From assembly GCA_021823625.1 (NCBI GenBank), contig JAKANS010000017.1, positions 1 through 48,971 of the forward strand: DNA of 48,971 nucleotides. The letters are read 5' to 3'. The stretch's first letter is position 1, and every line of letters starts with the position of its first letter. This DNA comes from a bacterium (lineage in GTDB: Bacteria > Verrucomicrobiota > Verrucomicrobiia > Limisphaerales > J093). The position numbers were made by a program, and so were the translations under genes. Below, in pieces: positions 37,978-46,395 of this stretch. Under the pieces are notes generated by a model, which made no database searches, had not been told where the DNA came from, and saw nothing but the letters and a program-made list of their open reading frames with translations.

Positions 37978-38388
37978 ATGCGCATCCTCGCTCTCGATCA
38001 CGGCACCAAACGCATCGGCGTCGCTCTCAGCGACGAATTGCAGATGCTGGCCACGCCGCTGGAGTTCATCCCGGCCGGGCCGTTCGCCGCCTTCCTCGAC
38101 CGCTTGAAAACCATCCTGCGCGAAAAAGAGGTCGAGATGATCCTGGTCGGTATGCCGCGCAACATGGACGGCAGCTACGGGCCGGCGGCACTGAAGGTGC
38201 AGGAGTTCGTCGCTGTCCTCAAAGACGCGCTGACCGTGCCGATCAAAACGTGGGACGAACGCCTCACCTCGGTCCAGGCGCACCGCTTTCTAAGCGAAGG
38301 CGGCGTGCGCAGCCGCCAGCGCAAAGGCAAGGTGGACCAAATGGCGGCGGCGATCCTGCTGCAAAACTGGCTCGACAGCCGGGGCTGA
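37978..38388 (+). CDS. ruvX: Holliday junction resolvase-like / pre-16S rRNA nuclease (YqgF)
   Basis: 136 residues with the RNase H-like fold of YqgF: ILALDHGTKRIGVALSDELQ (first acid), MILVGMPRNMDGSYGPAALKVQEFV, IKTWDERLTSVQAHR (second acid) and KVDQMAAAILLQNWLDSR (third acid). The ATG at 37978 matches the family N-terminus, so the long upstream frame is ignored. E. coli YqgF matures the 16S rRNA 5' end. It is followed by truA (15 bp) and trmL (20 bp), an RNA-processing run. Confidence 0.93.
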   Translation: MRILALDHGTKRIGVALSDELQMLATPLEFIPAGPFAAFLDRLKTILREKEVEMILVGMPRNMDGSYGPAALKVQEFVAVLKDALTVPIKTWDERLTSVQAHRFLSEGGVRSRQRKGKVDQMAAAILLQNWLDSRG

Positions 38389-38403
38389 AGCCGCTTCCAC
38401 GCC

Positions 38404-39228
38404 GTGGCCCGCACGCCTGTCAACCTTGTCCGCCTGCGGCTGACTCTCGCCTTCGACGGCACACAGTACGCGGGCTGGCAGGTGCAGCGCTATGGCATCG
38501 GCGTGCAGCAAAAAGTCGAGGAAGCGCTGGTAAAACTCTTTCCGTCCGCGCCTCGCTTGCACGGATCGAGCCGCACCGATGCCGGGGTGCACGCGCTGGG
38601 TTTGGTGGCGCACGCGGACGTGCCCCGCACAGAGTGGCGGATGACGCCAGCCAAGCTGGTGCTCGCGCTCAACGCTCATTTGCCGGAAGACATCCGCGTG
38701 CAGGACGCGCGTCGCGCGCCGCCGGGCTTTCACGCGCGCTTCAGCGCCGCGGGCAAACAGTATCGCTACGCGGTCTGGAACCACCCCGCGCAAAACCCGC
38801 TCCTGCGCCACCAGGCCTGGCACGTGCCTCGCGCCTTGAACGTCGCCGCGATGCAGGCCGCCGCCCGCCGCTTCGTGGGCACCCACGATTTCCGCGCCTT
38901 CACCGCCAACCGCGGCGTGCCTTTGGCGGATGCGGTGCGCACGCTCACGCGCTGCGAATTGCACCGCCGCGGGCCGCTGTTGACGTTCGTGATCGAGGGA
39001 AATGGGTTCCTCTACAAGATGTGCCGCGGCATCGTCGGCACCCTGGTCCAGCTCGGCCTGGGCAAGCTCACCACCGCCGATCTCGACCGCATCTTCGCCG
39101 GGCGCGACCGCCGCGCCGCCGGCATGACCGCGCCAGCGCATGGCTTGGTGTTGTGGAAAGTGCGCTATGGTCGCGGCCGAAAAGGCGCTTCGCCCAAGCC
39201 ACCGGCCGACGATGCGTTGACCGAGTAA
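38404..39228 (+). CDS. truA: tRNA pseudouridine(38-40) synthase
   Basis: 274 residues from a GTG at 38404. TruA isomerises uridines 38, 39 and 40 in the tRNA anticodon arm. LTLAFDGTQYAGWQVQ opens the catalytic domain. The active-site aspartate is in SSRTDAGVHALGLVAH, followed by FHARFSAAGKQYRYAVWN and GNGFLYKMCRGIVGTLVQLGLGK at the C-terminal half. Length and order are normal. A short low-complexity tail follows (ASPKPPADDALTE). It lies between ruvX and trmL in the same direction. Confidence 0.95.
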   Translation: MARTPVNLVRLRLTLAFDGTQYAGWQVQRYGIGVQQKVEEALVKLFPSAPRLHGSSRTDAGVHALGLVAHADVPRTEWRMTPAKLVLALNAHLPEDIRVQDARRAPPGFHARFSAAGKQYRYAVWNHPAQNPLLRHQAWHVPRALNVAAMQAAARRFVGTHDFRAFTANRGVPLADAVRTLTRCELHRRGPLLTFVIEGNGFLYKMCRGIVGTLVQLGLGKLTTADLDRIFAGRDRRAAGMTAPAHGLVLWKVRYGRGRKGASPKPPADDALTE

Positions 39229-39248
39229 AGCCGCGCCGCGCCCGCGCC

Positions 39249-39749
39249 ATGCACGTCGTCCTCGTCGAACCCGAAATCGCGCCGAACACGGGCAACATCG
39301 CCCGCCTGTGCGCCGCCACGCGGACCACCTTGCACCTGATCGAGCCGTTCGGGTTCCGCCTCGACGACGCCCGGCTTCGCCGCGCCGGCATGGACTACTG
39401 GCGCCAGGTGGTCTGGCATCGCTGGGCGAACTGGACTGCCTTCGCCGCGAGCCTGCCACGCGACGCGCGACTCTGGTTCATCGAACAAAGCGCGCCGCGG
39501 CACTACGCGGAGGCGGCCTACACGCCGGACGATTTCCTAGTGTTCGGCCGCGAAACCGCCGGCCTGCCGCGCGCGTTGCTGGAAGCGAATTCGGACCGCT
39601 GGCTGCGCGTGCCGATGTTCAACGCGGAGGCGCGCTCGTTGAACCTGGCGAACTGCGCGGCGCTGGTGCTTTACGAGGCGCTCCGCCAGCAAGGTTTTCC
39701 CGGCGAAACGGGAACCAGCAGTGCTCAGCGTCCCGCCGTGCCAGGTTGA
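39249..39749 (+). CDS. trmL: tRNA (cytidine/uridine-2'-O-)-methyltransferase, TrmL family
   Basis: 166 residues from the ATG at 39249, a minimal SPOUT methyltransferase of the TrmL (YibK) type that 2'-O-methylates the wobble nucleotide of leucine tRNAs. MHVVLVEPEIAPNTGNIARLCAATR is the first motif, FLVFGRETAGLPRALLEAN the second, and RSLNLANCAALVLYEALRQQG the knotted C-terminus with the catalytic Asn region. The longer frame is discarded because it overlaps ruvX and truA without similarity. Last gene of the ruvX-truA-trmL run. Confidence 0.93.
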   Translation: MHVVLVEPEIAPNTGNIARLCAATRTTLHLIEPFGFRLDDARLRRAGMDYWRQVVWHRWANWTAFAASLPRDARLWFIEQSAPRHYAEAAYTPDDFLVFGRETAGLPRALLEANSDRWLRVPMFNAEARSLNLANCAALVLYEALRQQGFPGETGTSSAQRPAVPG

Positions 39750-39837
39750 TCGGGTGCGCTGGCGCTGATTTCCAAGTTCATCGCCCTGGCCGAATGCGCT
39801 TTCCGCCTGCCGTTGCCGGCGAGATAACTGCGCCGCC

Positions 39838-41154
39838 ATGTTGAACTACATCTGGCTCGGCCTGGTGCTGGGTTCGGTGCTGCTCGGCGGCCTTAACGGC
39901 CAGTTGCCCGCGGTGACGGACGCTGCGTTCGACGCCGCGAAGACCGCGGTCATGACCATCGCGTTGCCATTGGTGGGCGTCACCGCGCTGTGGCTCGGCG
40001 TGATGCGGCTCGCCGAACGGGCGGGGATGATTCAGAGCTTGGCGCGCCTGCTGCGGCCGGCGCTGCGGCGCCTGTTTCCCGACATACCCGCGGAACATCC
40101 GGCCTGGGGATCGATGCTGATGAACATCGCGGCGAACATGATTGGCCTGACCAATGCCGCCACGCCGCTGGGTCTGCGCGCGATGGCCGACCTTGAAAAA
40201 CTCAACCGCCATCCCGGCACCGCCACGAACGCGATGTGCACGTTCCTGGCCATCAACACGGGCTCGGTCCAATTGCTGCCGACCACGGCCATCGGCATCC
40301 TGGCCGCCGCCGGCTCGACCAACCCCACGGCCATCGTGGGCACGGTGTTGCTGGCCACCTTCTGTTCGAGCGCCGCGGGGCTCATCGCCGTGAAAACGCT
40401 CGAAAAGCTGCGCCGGTTTCGCTTGCCACCTGTCCCGGCCCTGGCGGAACCCGAACCGTTGATGGTCACCGAACCGGGCGTGAACGCCGAGCCAGCCGCG
40501 GTACCCGCGAACCCGTGGACCTGGCTTGCGCTCGTGGCGTTGCTGGCCTTCTTCGCCTGGTTGTTCTGGCAGCAATTTCACGCTGCGCCGGCCGACGCGC
40601 CGCCCGCCGGCGTTTTCATCCGTGCGGTCAACGCGGTGTCCGTGCTCGCCATTCCGTTCTTCCTCGCCTTCTTCGCACTCTATGCGGCTTTGCGCCGGGT
40701 GCCGGTCTATGAGGAGTTTGTCGAAGGCGCGAAGGAAGGCTTTCAAGTCGCGGTGCGAATCATCCCGTTCCTGGTGGCGATGCTGGTGGCGGCGGGCATG
40801 TTCCGCGCGGCGGGCGGCGTGGAATTGCTGGGGCGCGCCTTGAAGCCGTTGCTCGACGCGGTGGGTTTCCCGCCGGACTTGTTGCCGATGGCGTTGATGC
40901 GACCGCTGAGCGGCGGGGCGACCATCGGGTTGTTCACCGAACTGGTGCACGCGCACGGTCCCGACAGCCTGGTCAGCCGGATGGGCGGCACCATTCTGGG
41001 CAGCACCGAGACCACGCTTTACGTGGTGGCGGTGTACTTCGGCGCGGTGGGCGTGAAGCGGGTGCGGCACGCGGTGGCGGCCGGTTTGTTGGCGGACCTG
41101 GCGGGCGTGATCGCGTCCGTAGCGGTGTGCTGGGCGGTGTTCGGAAACCGATGA
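39838..41154 (+). CDS. Nucleoside-recognition (Gate) domain membrane protein, SpmA-SpmB fusion
   Basis: 438 residues, highly hydrophobic. The first half (1-190) matches SpmA: GLTNAATPLGLRAMADLEKLN and TNAMCTFLAINTGSVQLLPTTAIGI. A polar linker at about 196-225 precedes the SpmB-like half (about 230-438): EGAKEGFQVAVRIIPFLVAMLVAAGMFRAAGG and MGGTILGSTETTLYVVAVYFGAVGV. In Bacillus the two halves are separate genes needed for spore core dehydration, but fused homologues occur widely in bacteria that do not sporulate. Both halves belong to the Gate domain superfamily of small-molecule transporters. Substrate unknown. Single gene, 83 bp after trmL. Confidence 0.88.
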   Translation: MLNYIWLGLVLGSVLLGGLNGQLPAVTDAAFDAAKTAVMTIALPLVGVTALWLGVMRLAERAGMIQSLARLLRPALRRLFPDIPAEHPAWGSMLMNIAANMIGLTNAATPLGLRAMADLEKLNRHPGTATNAMCTFLAINTGSVQLLPTTAIGILAAAGSTNPTAIVGTVLLATFCSSAAGLIAVKTLEKLRRFRLPPVPALAEPEPLMVTEPGVNAEPAAVPANPWTWLALVALLAFFAWLFWQQFHAAPADAPPAGVFIRAVNAVSVLAIPFFLAFFALYAALRRVPVYEEFVEGAKEGFQVAVRIIPFLVAMLVAAGMFRAAGGVELLGRALKPLLDAVGFPPDLLPMALMRPLSGGATIGLFTELVHAHGPDSLVSRMGGTILGSTETTLYVVAVYFGAVGVKRVRHAVAAGLLADLAGVIASVAVCWAVFGNR

Positions 41155-41266
41155 AGTCGCAGCGCCACAGAGACGCGCATTCAGCGATGCTTGTGCAAAT
41201 GCTTGGAGCGGGCGCTTGCACCGGTTCGAGCGCCAAGTATTCTCGCGCTGTCGCAAAGGTTCTGCC

Positions 41267-42106
41267 ATGAACGCCACGCCATTGTCCGACCGCCTCGCGG
41301 TTTGCAGTTGGTCGCTCCAACCGACCTCCGCCGACGACCTGTTCCAAAAGCTCGCCGCCACCGGCATCCCGCGCGTCTCGATCACGCTCGATCCGATCCG
41401 CGAAAACACCGGCGGCGCCTGGTCCGACTTCAAGGCCCGCTGCGCCCAGCAAGGCGTCACCTGCGTTTCCGGCATGATGACCGCCCTCGGCGAGGACTAC
41501 TCGACGCTGGAATCCATCAAGCGCACCGGTGGCGTCGTCCCGGACGAGCACTGGGCGGGCAACTGGCGCAACTTCCAGGCCAACGCCGACCTGGCGCAAC
41601 GCCTGGGCCTGAAGTTCGTCATGTTCCACGCCGGGTTCCTGCCCCACGAGAAGAGCGATCCGAACTTCGCCAAGCTGGCCGGCCGGTTGCGCCAGATTGC
41701 CGACCTGTTCGCCAGCCGCGGCATCGCGGTTGGCTTCGAGACCGGCCAGGAAACGGCGGACACGTTGAAGGCGTTCCTCGTTCAGCTCGATCGCCGCAAC
41801 GTCGGCATCAATTTCGACCCCGCCAACATGATCCTCTACGACAAGGGCGATCCCATCCCGGCGTTGCGCACGCTCGGACCGTGGCTGCGGCAATGCCACA
41901 TCAAGGACGCCAATCGAACCAAGGTGCCTGGCACTTGGGGCGAGGAAGTCGTCGTTGGCACCGGCCAGGTGGATTGGCGGGCGTTCTTCGGCGTGCTCGT
42001 GGAATTGAAATTCGCGGGCGACCTTTGTCTCGAACGCGAAGCCGGCACCCAACGCGTAGCGGACCTCCGCGCCGGGCGCGCCTATCTCGAATCCTTGGGC
42101 GCATAG
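41267..42106 (+). CDS. Sugar phosphate isomerase/epimerase-type TIM barrel protein
   Basis: 279 residues from the ATG at 41267 (MNATPLSDRLAVCSWSLQPTS). It is an AP-endonuclease-2-like barrel. LAVCSWSLQPTSADDLFQKLAATGIPRVSI opens it. Metal ligands are expected at H in VMFHAGFLPH, E in VGFETGQET, D in GINFDPANMIL, H in LRQCHIKDANR and E near LCLEREAG. These proteins isomerise or epimerise keto-sugars, inositols or related acids. The Gfo/Idh/MocA dehydrogenase gene follows 51 bp downstream, and such pairs typically form a sugar or inositol conversion route. The exact substrate is unknown. Confidence 0.86.
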   Translation: MNATPLSDRLAVCSWSLQPTSADDLFQKLAATGIPRVSITLDPIRENTGGAWSDFKARCAQQGVTCVSGMMTALGEDYSTLESIKRTGGVVPDEHWAGNWRNFQANADLAQRLGLKFVMFHAGFLPHEKSDPNFAKLAGRLRQIADLFASRGIAVGFETGQETADTLKAFLVQLDRRNVGINFDPANMILYDKGDPIPALRTLGPWLRQCHIKDANRTKVPGTWGEEVVVGTGQVDWRAFFGVLVELKFAGDLCLEREAGTQRVADLRAGRAYLESLGA

Positions 42107-42157
42107 CAAGCGCCTCACCGAAACTCGCCACTAACCCCTCGCCCCTCTCCCCTTTCT

Positions 42158-43183
42158 ATGACCAACATCGGCATCGTCGGTCTGGGCTTCATGGGCCAGA
42201 CCCACATCAAGGCTTACCGCCAGGTTCCCAACGCGCAGATCGTCGCCATTTGCGACGCCGTGCGCCTGCCCGCCGACGGCAACCTCACCGGCGTGGCCGG
42301 CAACATCGCCAGCACCGACGCGATCCATTTCGACATGTCGCTGGTGAAAAGCTACCGCGACTACCACGAGATGCTGGCCAACCCGGACGTGCACCTCGTG
42401 GACATCTGCCTGCCCACGCCGTTACACGCCGAAGTCGCCATCGCGGCGTTGAAGGCCGGCAAGCATGTCCTTTGCGAAAAGCCGCTCGCCCGCAACGCCG
42501 CGATCTGCCGCGAAATCGTGGCGGCGGCGAAGCAAGCCAAAGGGTACTTCATGCCCGCGCACTGCCTGCGGTTCTGGCCCGAGTGGGCCTGGCTCAAGGC
42601 GGCGATCGCCGACAACCGCTTCGGCAAGACCCTTGCGCTGAAGTTGACCCGCCTCTCCGAGCCGCCGGCCTGGAGCCAGGCGACCTACCTCAAAGGCGAC
42701 GACTCCGGCGGCGCGCTGCTGGATCTGCACATCCACGACACCGACTTCGTCCAGTTCTGCTTTGGCCGGCCGCTGTCGGTGTGCTCGACCGGCCAGGTGC
42801 GGATCAGCGGCGCGGTGGACCACGTGATCACGATCTACCAGGTCGCGGGCAGCGCGAGTGTGGTGGCAGAAGGCAGTTGGCTGCTCGGCTCCGGATTCGG
42901 TTTTCAGATGGCGTACCGCGCCGTGTTCGAGAACGCGACGGTGGATTACGACAGCACGCGCGGTTCGGCGGCGTTGAAGGTCTTCGAGAAAGGCAAGGCG
43001 GTGCAAGTCGTCCAATGCGACACCACGGACGGCTACGTCGGCGAACTGCGGCACATGGTCGCGTCCATCGAAGCCGGCCAACCGCCGACCGTCGTCACCG
43101 GCGAGGAGGGCCTGAGCGCCGTGGAAATCTGCGAAGCTGAGGAGCGGTCCGTGAAAACCGGCGCACCGGTGAAGCTGGGTTGA
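42158..43183 (+). CDS. Gfo/Idh/MocA family NAD(P)-dependent oxidoreductase
   Basis: 341 residues. The Rossmann domain opens with NIGIVGLGFMGQTHIKAYRQ, followed by VDICLPTPLHAEVAIAALKAGKHVLCEKPLARN, where EKP is the conserved motif with the catalytic lysine. GGALLDLHIHDTDFVQFCFGRP carries the 'DlhiHDtD' motif of the substrate domain. No Tat signal is seen, so it is cytoplasmic, unlike many verrucomicrobial paralogues. It oxidises or reduces a sugar or cyclitol, probably in series with the isomerase encoded just upstream. Confidence 0.92.
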   Translation: MTNIGIVGLGFMGQTHIKAYRQVPNAQIVAICDAVRLPADGNLTGVAGNIASTDAIHFDMSLVKSYRDYHEMLANPDVHLVDICLPTPLHAEVAIAALKAGKHVLCEKPLARNAAICREIVAAAKQAKGYFMPAHCLRFWPEWAWLKAAIADNRFGKTLALKLTRLSEPPAWSQATYLKGDDSGGALLDLHIHDTDFVQFCFGRPLSVCSTGQVRISGAVDHVITIYQVAGSASVVAEGSWLLGSGFGFQMAYRAVFENATVDYDSTRGSAALKVFEKGKAVQVVQCDTTDGYVGELRHMVASIEAGQPPTVVTGEEGLSAVEICEAEERSVKTGAPVKLG

Positions 43184-43456
43184 GCGTCGGCGAAGACGCC
43201 AGAACCCCCACCGCAACGTTTTCCACCCGCGTTCCTTCGCGGAGCCACCGCCACTTCCGGCAGGCCGCGACCTGTCCTTGACAGTCTCACGTCGAGCGGG
43301 GGGTGGGTGCCGGCTCACAAGCCAGGGCAACCCCGCCGCTCACATGCTGGCCGCCGCGACGCGGACTCCCGCGCCACGTTTCGCATTCCCGCCCGGACAA
43401 CTCACCCCTCCATGCTACCTCTTCACCCCTGCCCGGTGGCGGTGCGACCATGCCTC
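43184..43456. other. Intergenic region before the pseudopilin/ABC operon
   Basis: About 270 bp with no recognised gene. It must contain the terminator of the oxidoreductase gene and the promoter of the six-gene operon. A TTGACA at 43278-43283 has no acceptable -10 at normal spacing. Confidence 0.4.
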
Positions 43457-43470
43457 TCGTAAATTTACGA
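43457..43470. promoter_or_regulatory. Perfect 14-bp palindrome abutting the operon's first start codon
   Basis: TCGTAAATTTACGA is its own reverse complement and ends one base before the pseudopilin ATG at 43472. It occupies the space where a ribosome site would lie, and no Shine-Dalgarno sequence is seen. An AT-rich dyad in 65% GC DNA at this position looks like a repressor operator for the whole six-gene unit. The binding regulator is not encoded in the window as far as I can tell. Confidence 0.55.
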
Positions 43471-43471
43471 A

Positions 43472-44182
43472 ATGAATAAGCATATCCGATGGCCAGTGTG
43501 GGCCGTTTCCCGCCCTCGCGATGGGAGTCCGCGCCTTCGCCGGGGTTTCACCTTGATCGAACTCCTGGTGGTGATCGCCATCATCGCCATCCTGGCCGGC
43601 ATGTTGCTCCCGGCGCTGGCACGCGCCAAGGAGAAGGCCCGACGAACCGCCTGTCTTTCCGAGGTGAAGCAGTTGGCGCTGGCGATGATGATGTATGTGG
43701 ACGACAACAACGGCAGCTACCCGCCGCGCATGCCCGATCCGCTCGCAGGGCCCGCTTACCCATGCAAACCCTGCCGCACCGTGGACTGGCGCCCGTACGC
43801 GCTCCCGTATCTCACGACGACGAACATCTTCGCCTGCCCGAGCGACAAGGGGATCCCCGAAGACATTGCCGCCGACCCGATCAACCTGGTCACCCCGGTG
43901 CCCAAGCGCATGGCCGATTTTTACGGCAGCAGCTTTTGTCTCAACACCGTGATGACCCGGCTGGGCAAGGAATCCGCGGTGACCATTCCTTCCGAGACCT
44001 TCATGGGTGCCGAGATCTGGTCCTGGCACCAGCCACTGGCGATCAACGACTTCAAAGGCGCGACGAAGAAACCCATTCGGATGGCGTACTTCTGCGACTC
44101 ACACGCCGCGGTCACTTCGGAGAAAACCATCCAGGAGCAATGCGCCCCGCCGTCCGCACCCGGCATCGGGCCGGTCCCTTGA
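43472..44182 (+). CDS. Type II secretion pseudopilin-like protein (prepilin N-terminal methylation domain)
   Basis: 236 residues. A basic leader ends RLRRG, then the prepilin motif [32 protein letters not shown]25/F26 cleavage and E30 as in type IV pilins. The globular part follows the verrucomicrobial pseudopilin style: '[25 protein letters not shown]', '[21 protein letters not shown]' and a C-terminal FCDSHAAV in place of FaDGH. It has an unusual CKPC motif (98-101) plus further cysteines. Unlike typical copies, it opens an operon with an ABC transporter: the lipoprotein-like gene follows 20 bp later. Function in the operon is unknown; secretion-linked assembly at the inner membrane is expected from the signal. 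Confidence 0.88.
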   Translation: MNKHIRWPVWAVSRPRDGSPRLRRGFTLIELLVVIAIIAILAGMLLPALARAKEKARRTACLSEVKQLALAMMMYVDDNNGSYPPRMPDPLAGPAYPCKPCRTVDWRPYALPYLTTTNIFACPSDKGIPEDIAADPINLVTPVPKRMADFYGSSFCLNTVMTRLGKESAVTIPSETFMGAEIWSWHQPLAINDFKGATKKPIRMAYFCDSHAAVTSEKTIQEQCAPPSAPGIGPVP

Positions 44183-44202
44183 ACCTCCCACACACGAATT
44201 CC

Positions 44203-44571
44203 ATGGCCAGAAACCGGTTTTGCAAAATGCTGCTGAGCGCGCTGGTCGGCACGGGGCTGTGCGTCGGCTGCGGCAAGTCGAACGGCAAGGTTCTTGGTCA
44301 ACCGCCAGCCGGCCCGCCCAAAACGATCCTGGCGGTGCGCGCCGGCGACACGCCGCCCAAGGTTGTGCTGCAAGGGCGCCTCGTCGAAAAGTGCCCGGTC
44401 GCTGGCTGTTGGTTCCGCGTCCAGGACGAGACCGGCATCATCAAAGTGGATACGAAGACCGCCGGCTTCGTGGTGACTGAGATTCCGTTGGAAACGGTCG
44501 TGACGGTGGCGGGCAAAGTGGTGACCGAAGGCGAGGAACCCGTGATCGAGGCGACCGGGCTGCGCTTCTGA
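44203..44571 (+). CDS. Exported, probably lipidated, small OB-fold-like protein with CPVAGC motif
   Basis: 122 residues. Signal peptide MARNRFCKMLLSALVGTGLC with a lipobox-like CVGC (C23); the -3 residue is Cys instead of Leu, so lipidation is likely but not certain. The mature part is beta-rich: 'PPKVVLQGRLVEKCPVAGCWFRVQDETGIIKVDTKTAGF' and 'VTVAGKVVTEGEEPVIEATGL'. This is the look of bacterial OB-fold proteins, and the C64-x4-C69-W motif recalls DUF4920-type proteins. No function is established. It begins 20 bp after the pseudopilin and ends 1 bp before the FMN_bind-like gene, so it belongs to the same operon. The cysteine pair could bind metal or form a disulfide. Confidence 0.7.
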   Translation: MARNRFCKMLLSALVGTGLCVGCGKSNGKVLGQPPAGPPKTILAVRAGDTPPKVVLQGRLVEKCPVAGCWFRVQDETGIIKVDTKTAGFVVTEIPLETVVTVAGKVVTEGEEPVIEATGLRF

Positions 44572-44572
44572 A

Positions 44573-45226
44573 ATGCGACTCCCGCTGCTTCAAGGTGGAC
44601 TCGTGGTCGTCGGACTGCTGGGTGGAGCCTGCTGGCTCGCAAAACGCCCGTCGGCAGGCGAAGTGGTTTTCGAGCCGCGTTCCCAAATCCTTGAGCCGGC
44701 GCCCTTGTGCCCTTGGCGGCAACCCGAGGCGGACTTGCACCGGTTTTTTCCTGGGGCGACGCGCTGGCAGTCCGAGATCCGCGTCTTGAGCGGCCAACTT
44801 CTGGAACTTAGGCGTCGGCTCGGTAGGGACCCGCAACCCGAAGAACTCGCGCTCCAAGTCCATCGCGTCTTTCGCAACTCCGAGGAACTGGGTGCTGTCT
44901 TGGTTCGCTGCGTTCACGGCGAGTACGGCGCCATCGAGATTGTCCTGGCGATCGACCCGCAAGGCACCGTCGTCGGTCTCGAATTGCAGCGACAGCGCGA
45001 GCCGGCGGCGATTGCAGCGGCCCTGACGAGTCCGGACTGGCTCGGCGCCTTTCGCGGTTTGCGGGCGACCGATTTCACAGCGGCTGCTCCGAGTCTGCCA
45101 GCCGTGCCCGCCCAGGCGCGAAGCTCGGCGGACGCGATCGCCGACGGTGTCCGCAGCCTGCTCATTTTGCACCAGACTGCGCAGGCCGGAGCGACCGACG
45201 GCGCACCCATTCACCAACAGCGTTAG
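44573..45226 (+). CDS. Membrane-anchored FMN_bind-like protein, flavin-acceptor threonine apparently lost
   Basis: 217 residues with one N-terminal hydrophobic anchor (LQGGLVVVGLLGGACWLA). The exported part resembles FMN_bind proteins such as RnfG/NqrC: FFPGATRW (58-65), GEYGAIEIVLAIDPQGTVVGLELQRQREP (117-145) and SPDWLGAFRGLRATDF. In active members the sequence [S/T]GATxSS carries the threonine covalently linked to FMN. Here the aligned stretch is VPAQARSSADAIADGVRSL, with Ala182 at the threonine position. If the alignment is right, the domain cannot be flavinylated in the usual way. A lone CPW cysteine (C46) sits after the anchor. It is the third gene of the operon, 2 bp before the first permease. 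Confidence 0.6.
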   Translation: MRLPLLQGGLVVVGLLGGACWLAKRPSAGEVVFEPRSQILEPAPLCPWRQPEADLHRFFPGATRWQSEIRVLSGQLLELRRRLGRDPQPEELALQVHRVFRNSEELGAVLVRCVHGEYGAIEIVLAIDPQGTVVGLELQRQREPAAIAAALTSPDWLGAFRGLRATDFTAAAPSLPAVPAQARSSADAIADGVRSLLILHQTAQAGATDGAPIHQQR

Positions 45227-45228
45227 GA

Positions 45229-46395
45229 ATGAATCTGGTCGTCTTCGCCTGCCGGAACCTGGCGCGCCGCCCTTGGCGGACTGCGCTGGCGTTCGTGGGT
45301 TTGGCGGCGGCGATTGGCACGTTGGCGGTGCTCTCGGCTCTGACCGCAGGTTACGAGCGAGAGTTGCGAAAAGAGCTCGATCGGTCCGGCGTCCAACTCA
45401 TGCTCGTGCCGTTGGGTTGTCCTTACGACGCGGCGGCGCGCGTGTTGAAAGGGCGCGTCCTTGACGCGAGTCTGCCGGCGGAGGCGCTGGCGCAAGTCCG
45501 CCGCGACCCCGCCGTGGCCGCGGCGGCGCCCTTGCTGCTGTGTGCCCAGGTGCGGACCAACGAGGATCGCGCCGATTTGTGGGTGGGTATCGACGAAAGC
45601 GCGCCGGCGCTCAAGCCTTGGTGGCGGGTGCAACGCGGCAAGGCGTGGTTCAGCTCCACCAACGGCGTGATCCTCGGCTCGGAGGTTGCAACTCTTGAAA
45701 TGCGCGCCCCTGGCGACCGGTTGTATTGCCCGGGCGCTGACGCCACTTTCACCGTGGATGGTGTCCTTGATCGCAGCGGCACCAGCGATGACAGCCTGTT
45801 CTTTGTGCCGCTTGGCCGGGCGCAACAACTCTTCGGCCAACCCGGCCGGCTGACGGCAATCGCCATCCGCCTGCGCGACCCGGCGCTGCTGGCCGAAGCG
45901 GCCCGGCGCTTGCAGGCGATCCCCGGCGCGCAAGTCGTGACCACGACCGAAGTCATGGGCGTCTTTCAAAACTTGATCGGCACCGTCCGCGCGCTGCTGA
46001 GTGCCGTGGCGATTGTGGCGGTCACGGTCGGTTGCCTGACCGTGTTGAACACGCTGCTGGCCGCGGTGCTTGAGCGTGCGGCAGAACTGGCCTTGTTGCG
46101 CGCGTTGGGTGCCTCGCGCAGCCAGGTGGTCCTGGCGTTGGCGGTCGAAGCGTTGCTCCTGACCAGTGCCGCCGCGTTGGCGGGGTTGCTCGGCGCGGCA
46201 TTTGGAGGCGCCTGGATTCAGGACGCGGTTCGCCAGTGGATTCCGTTGGCGCCGGAGAGACTGGCCACGCCATTGAGTCTGCCGCTGATCGGCCAAAGCA
46301 TCTTGCTTGGCGTTGGCACTGGCCTGGTGGCGGTGCTGTACCCGGCGGTGTGCGCGCTCCGAATGGCCCCGGCAGAGGCCACGCGCACCGCATGA
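45229..46395 (+). CDS. FtsX/MacB-type ABC transporter permease 1 with GCPYDAA motif
   Basis: 388 residues: one N-terminal transmembrane helix (about 18-40), a periplasmic domain of about 220 residues, and three C-terminal helices (about 262-290, 310-335, 355-378), the FtsX/MacB topology. LALLRALGASRSQVVLAL is the coupling-helix region seen in the family. Early in the periplasmic domain, VPLGCPYDAAA (61-70) has a cysteine at 64. The second permease repeats this motif. Its ATG is 2 bp after the FMN_bind-like stop; its TGA overlaps the second permease ATG as ATGA. It presumably forms a heterodimer with that permease, powered by the ATPase at 47576. Such transporters move lipoproteins, peptides or substrates across the envelope. 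Confidence 0.86.
   Translation: MNLVVFACRNLARRPWRTALAFVGLAAAIGTLAVLSALTAGYERELRKELDRSGVQLMLVPLGCPYDAAARVLKGRVLDASLPAEALAQVRRDPAVAAAAPLLLCAQVRTNEDRADLWVGIDESAPALKPWWRVQRGKAWFSSTNGVILGSEVATLEMRAPGDRLYCPGADATFTVDGVLDRSGTSDDSLFFVPLGRAQQLFGQPGRLTAIAIRLRDPALLAEAARRLQAIPGAQVVTTTEVMGVFQNLIGTVRALLSAVAIVAVTVGCLTVLNTLLAAVLERAAELALLRALGASRSQVVLALAVEALLLTSAAALAGLLGAAFGGAWIQDAVRQWIPLAPERLATPLSLPLIGQSILLGVGTGLVAVLYPAVCALRMAPAEATRTA

Noticed and set aside
43278-43283. TTGACA as a -35 box for the pseudopilin operon
   Set aside because: There is no TATAAT-like sequence at 16-18 bp; the following bases are a G-run, and the start codon is nearly 190 bp away.
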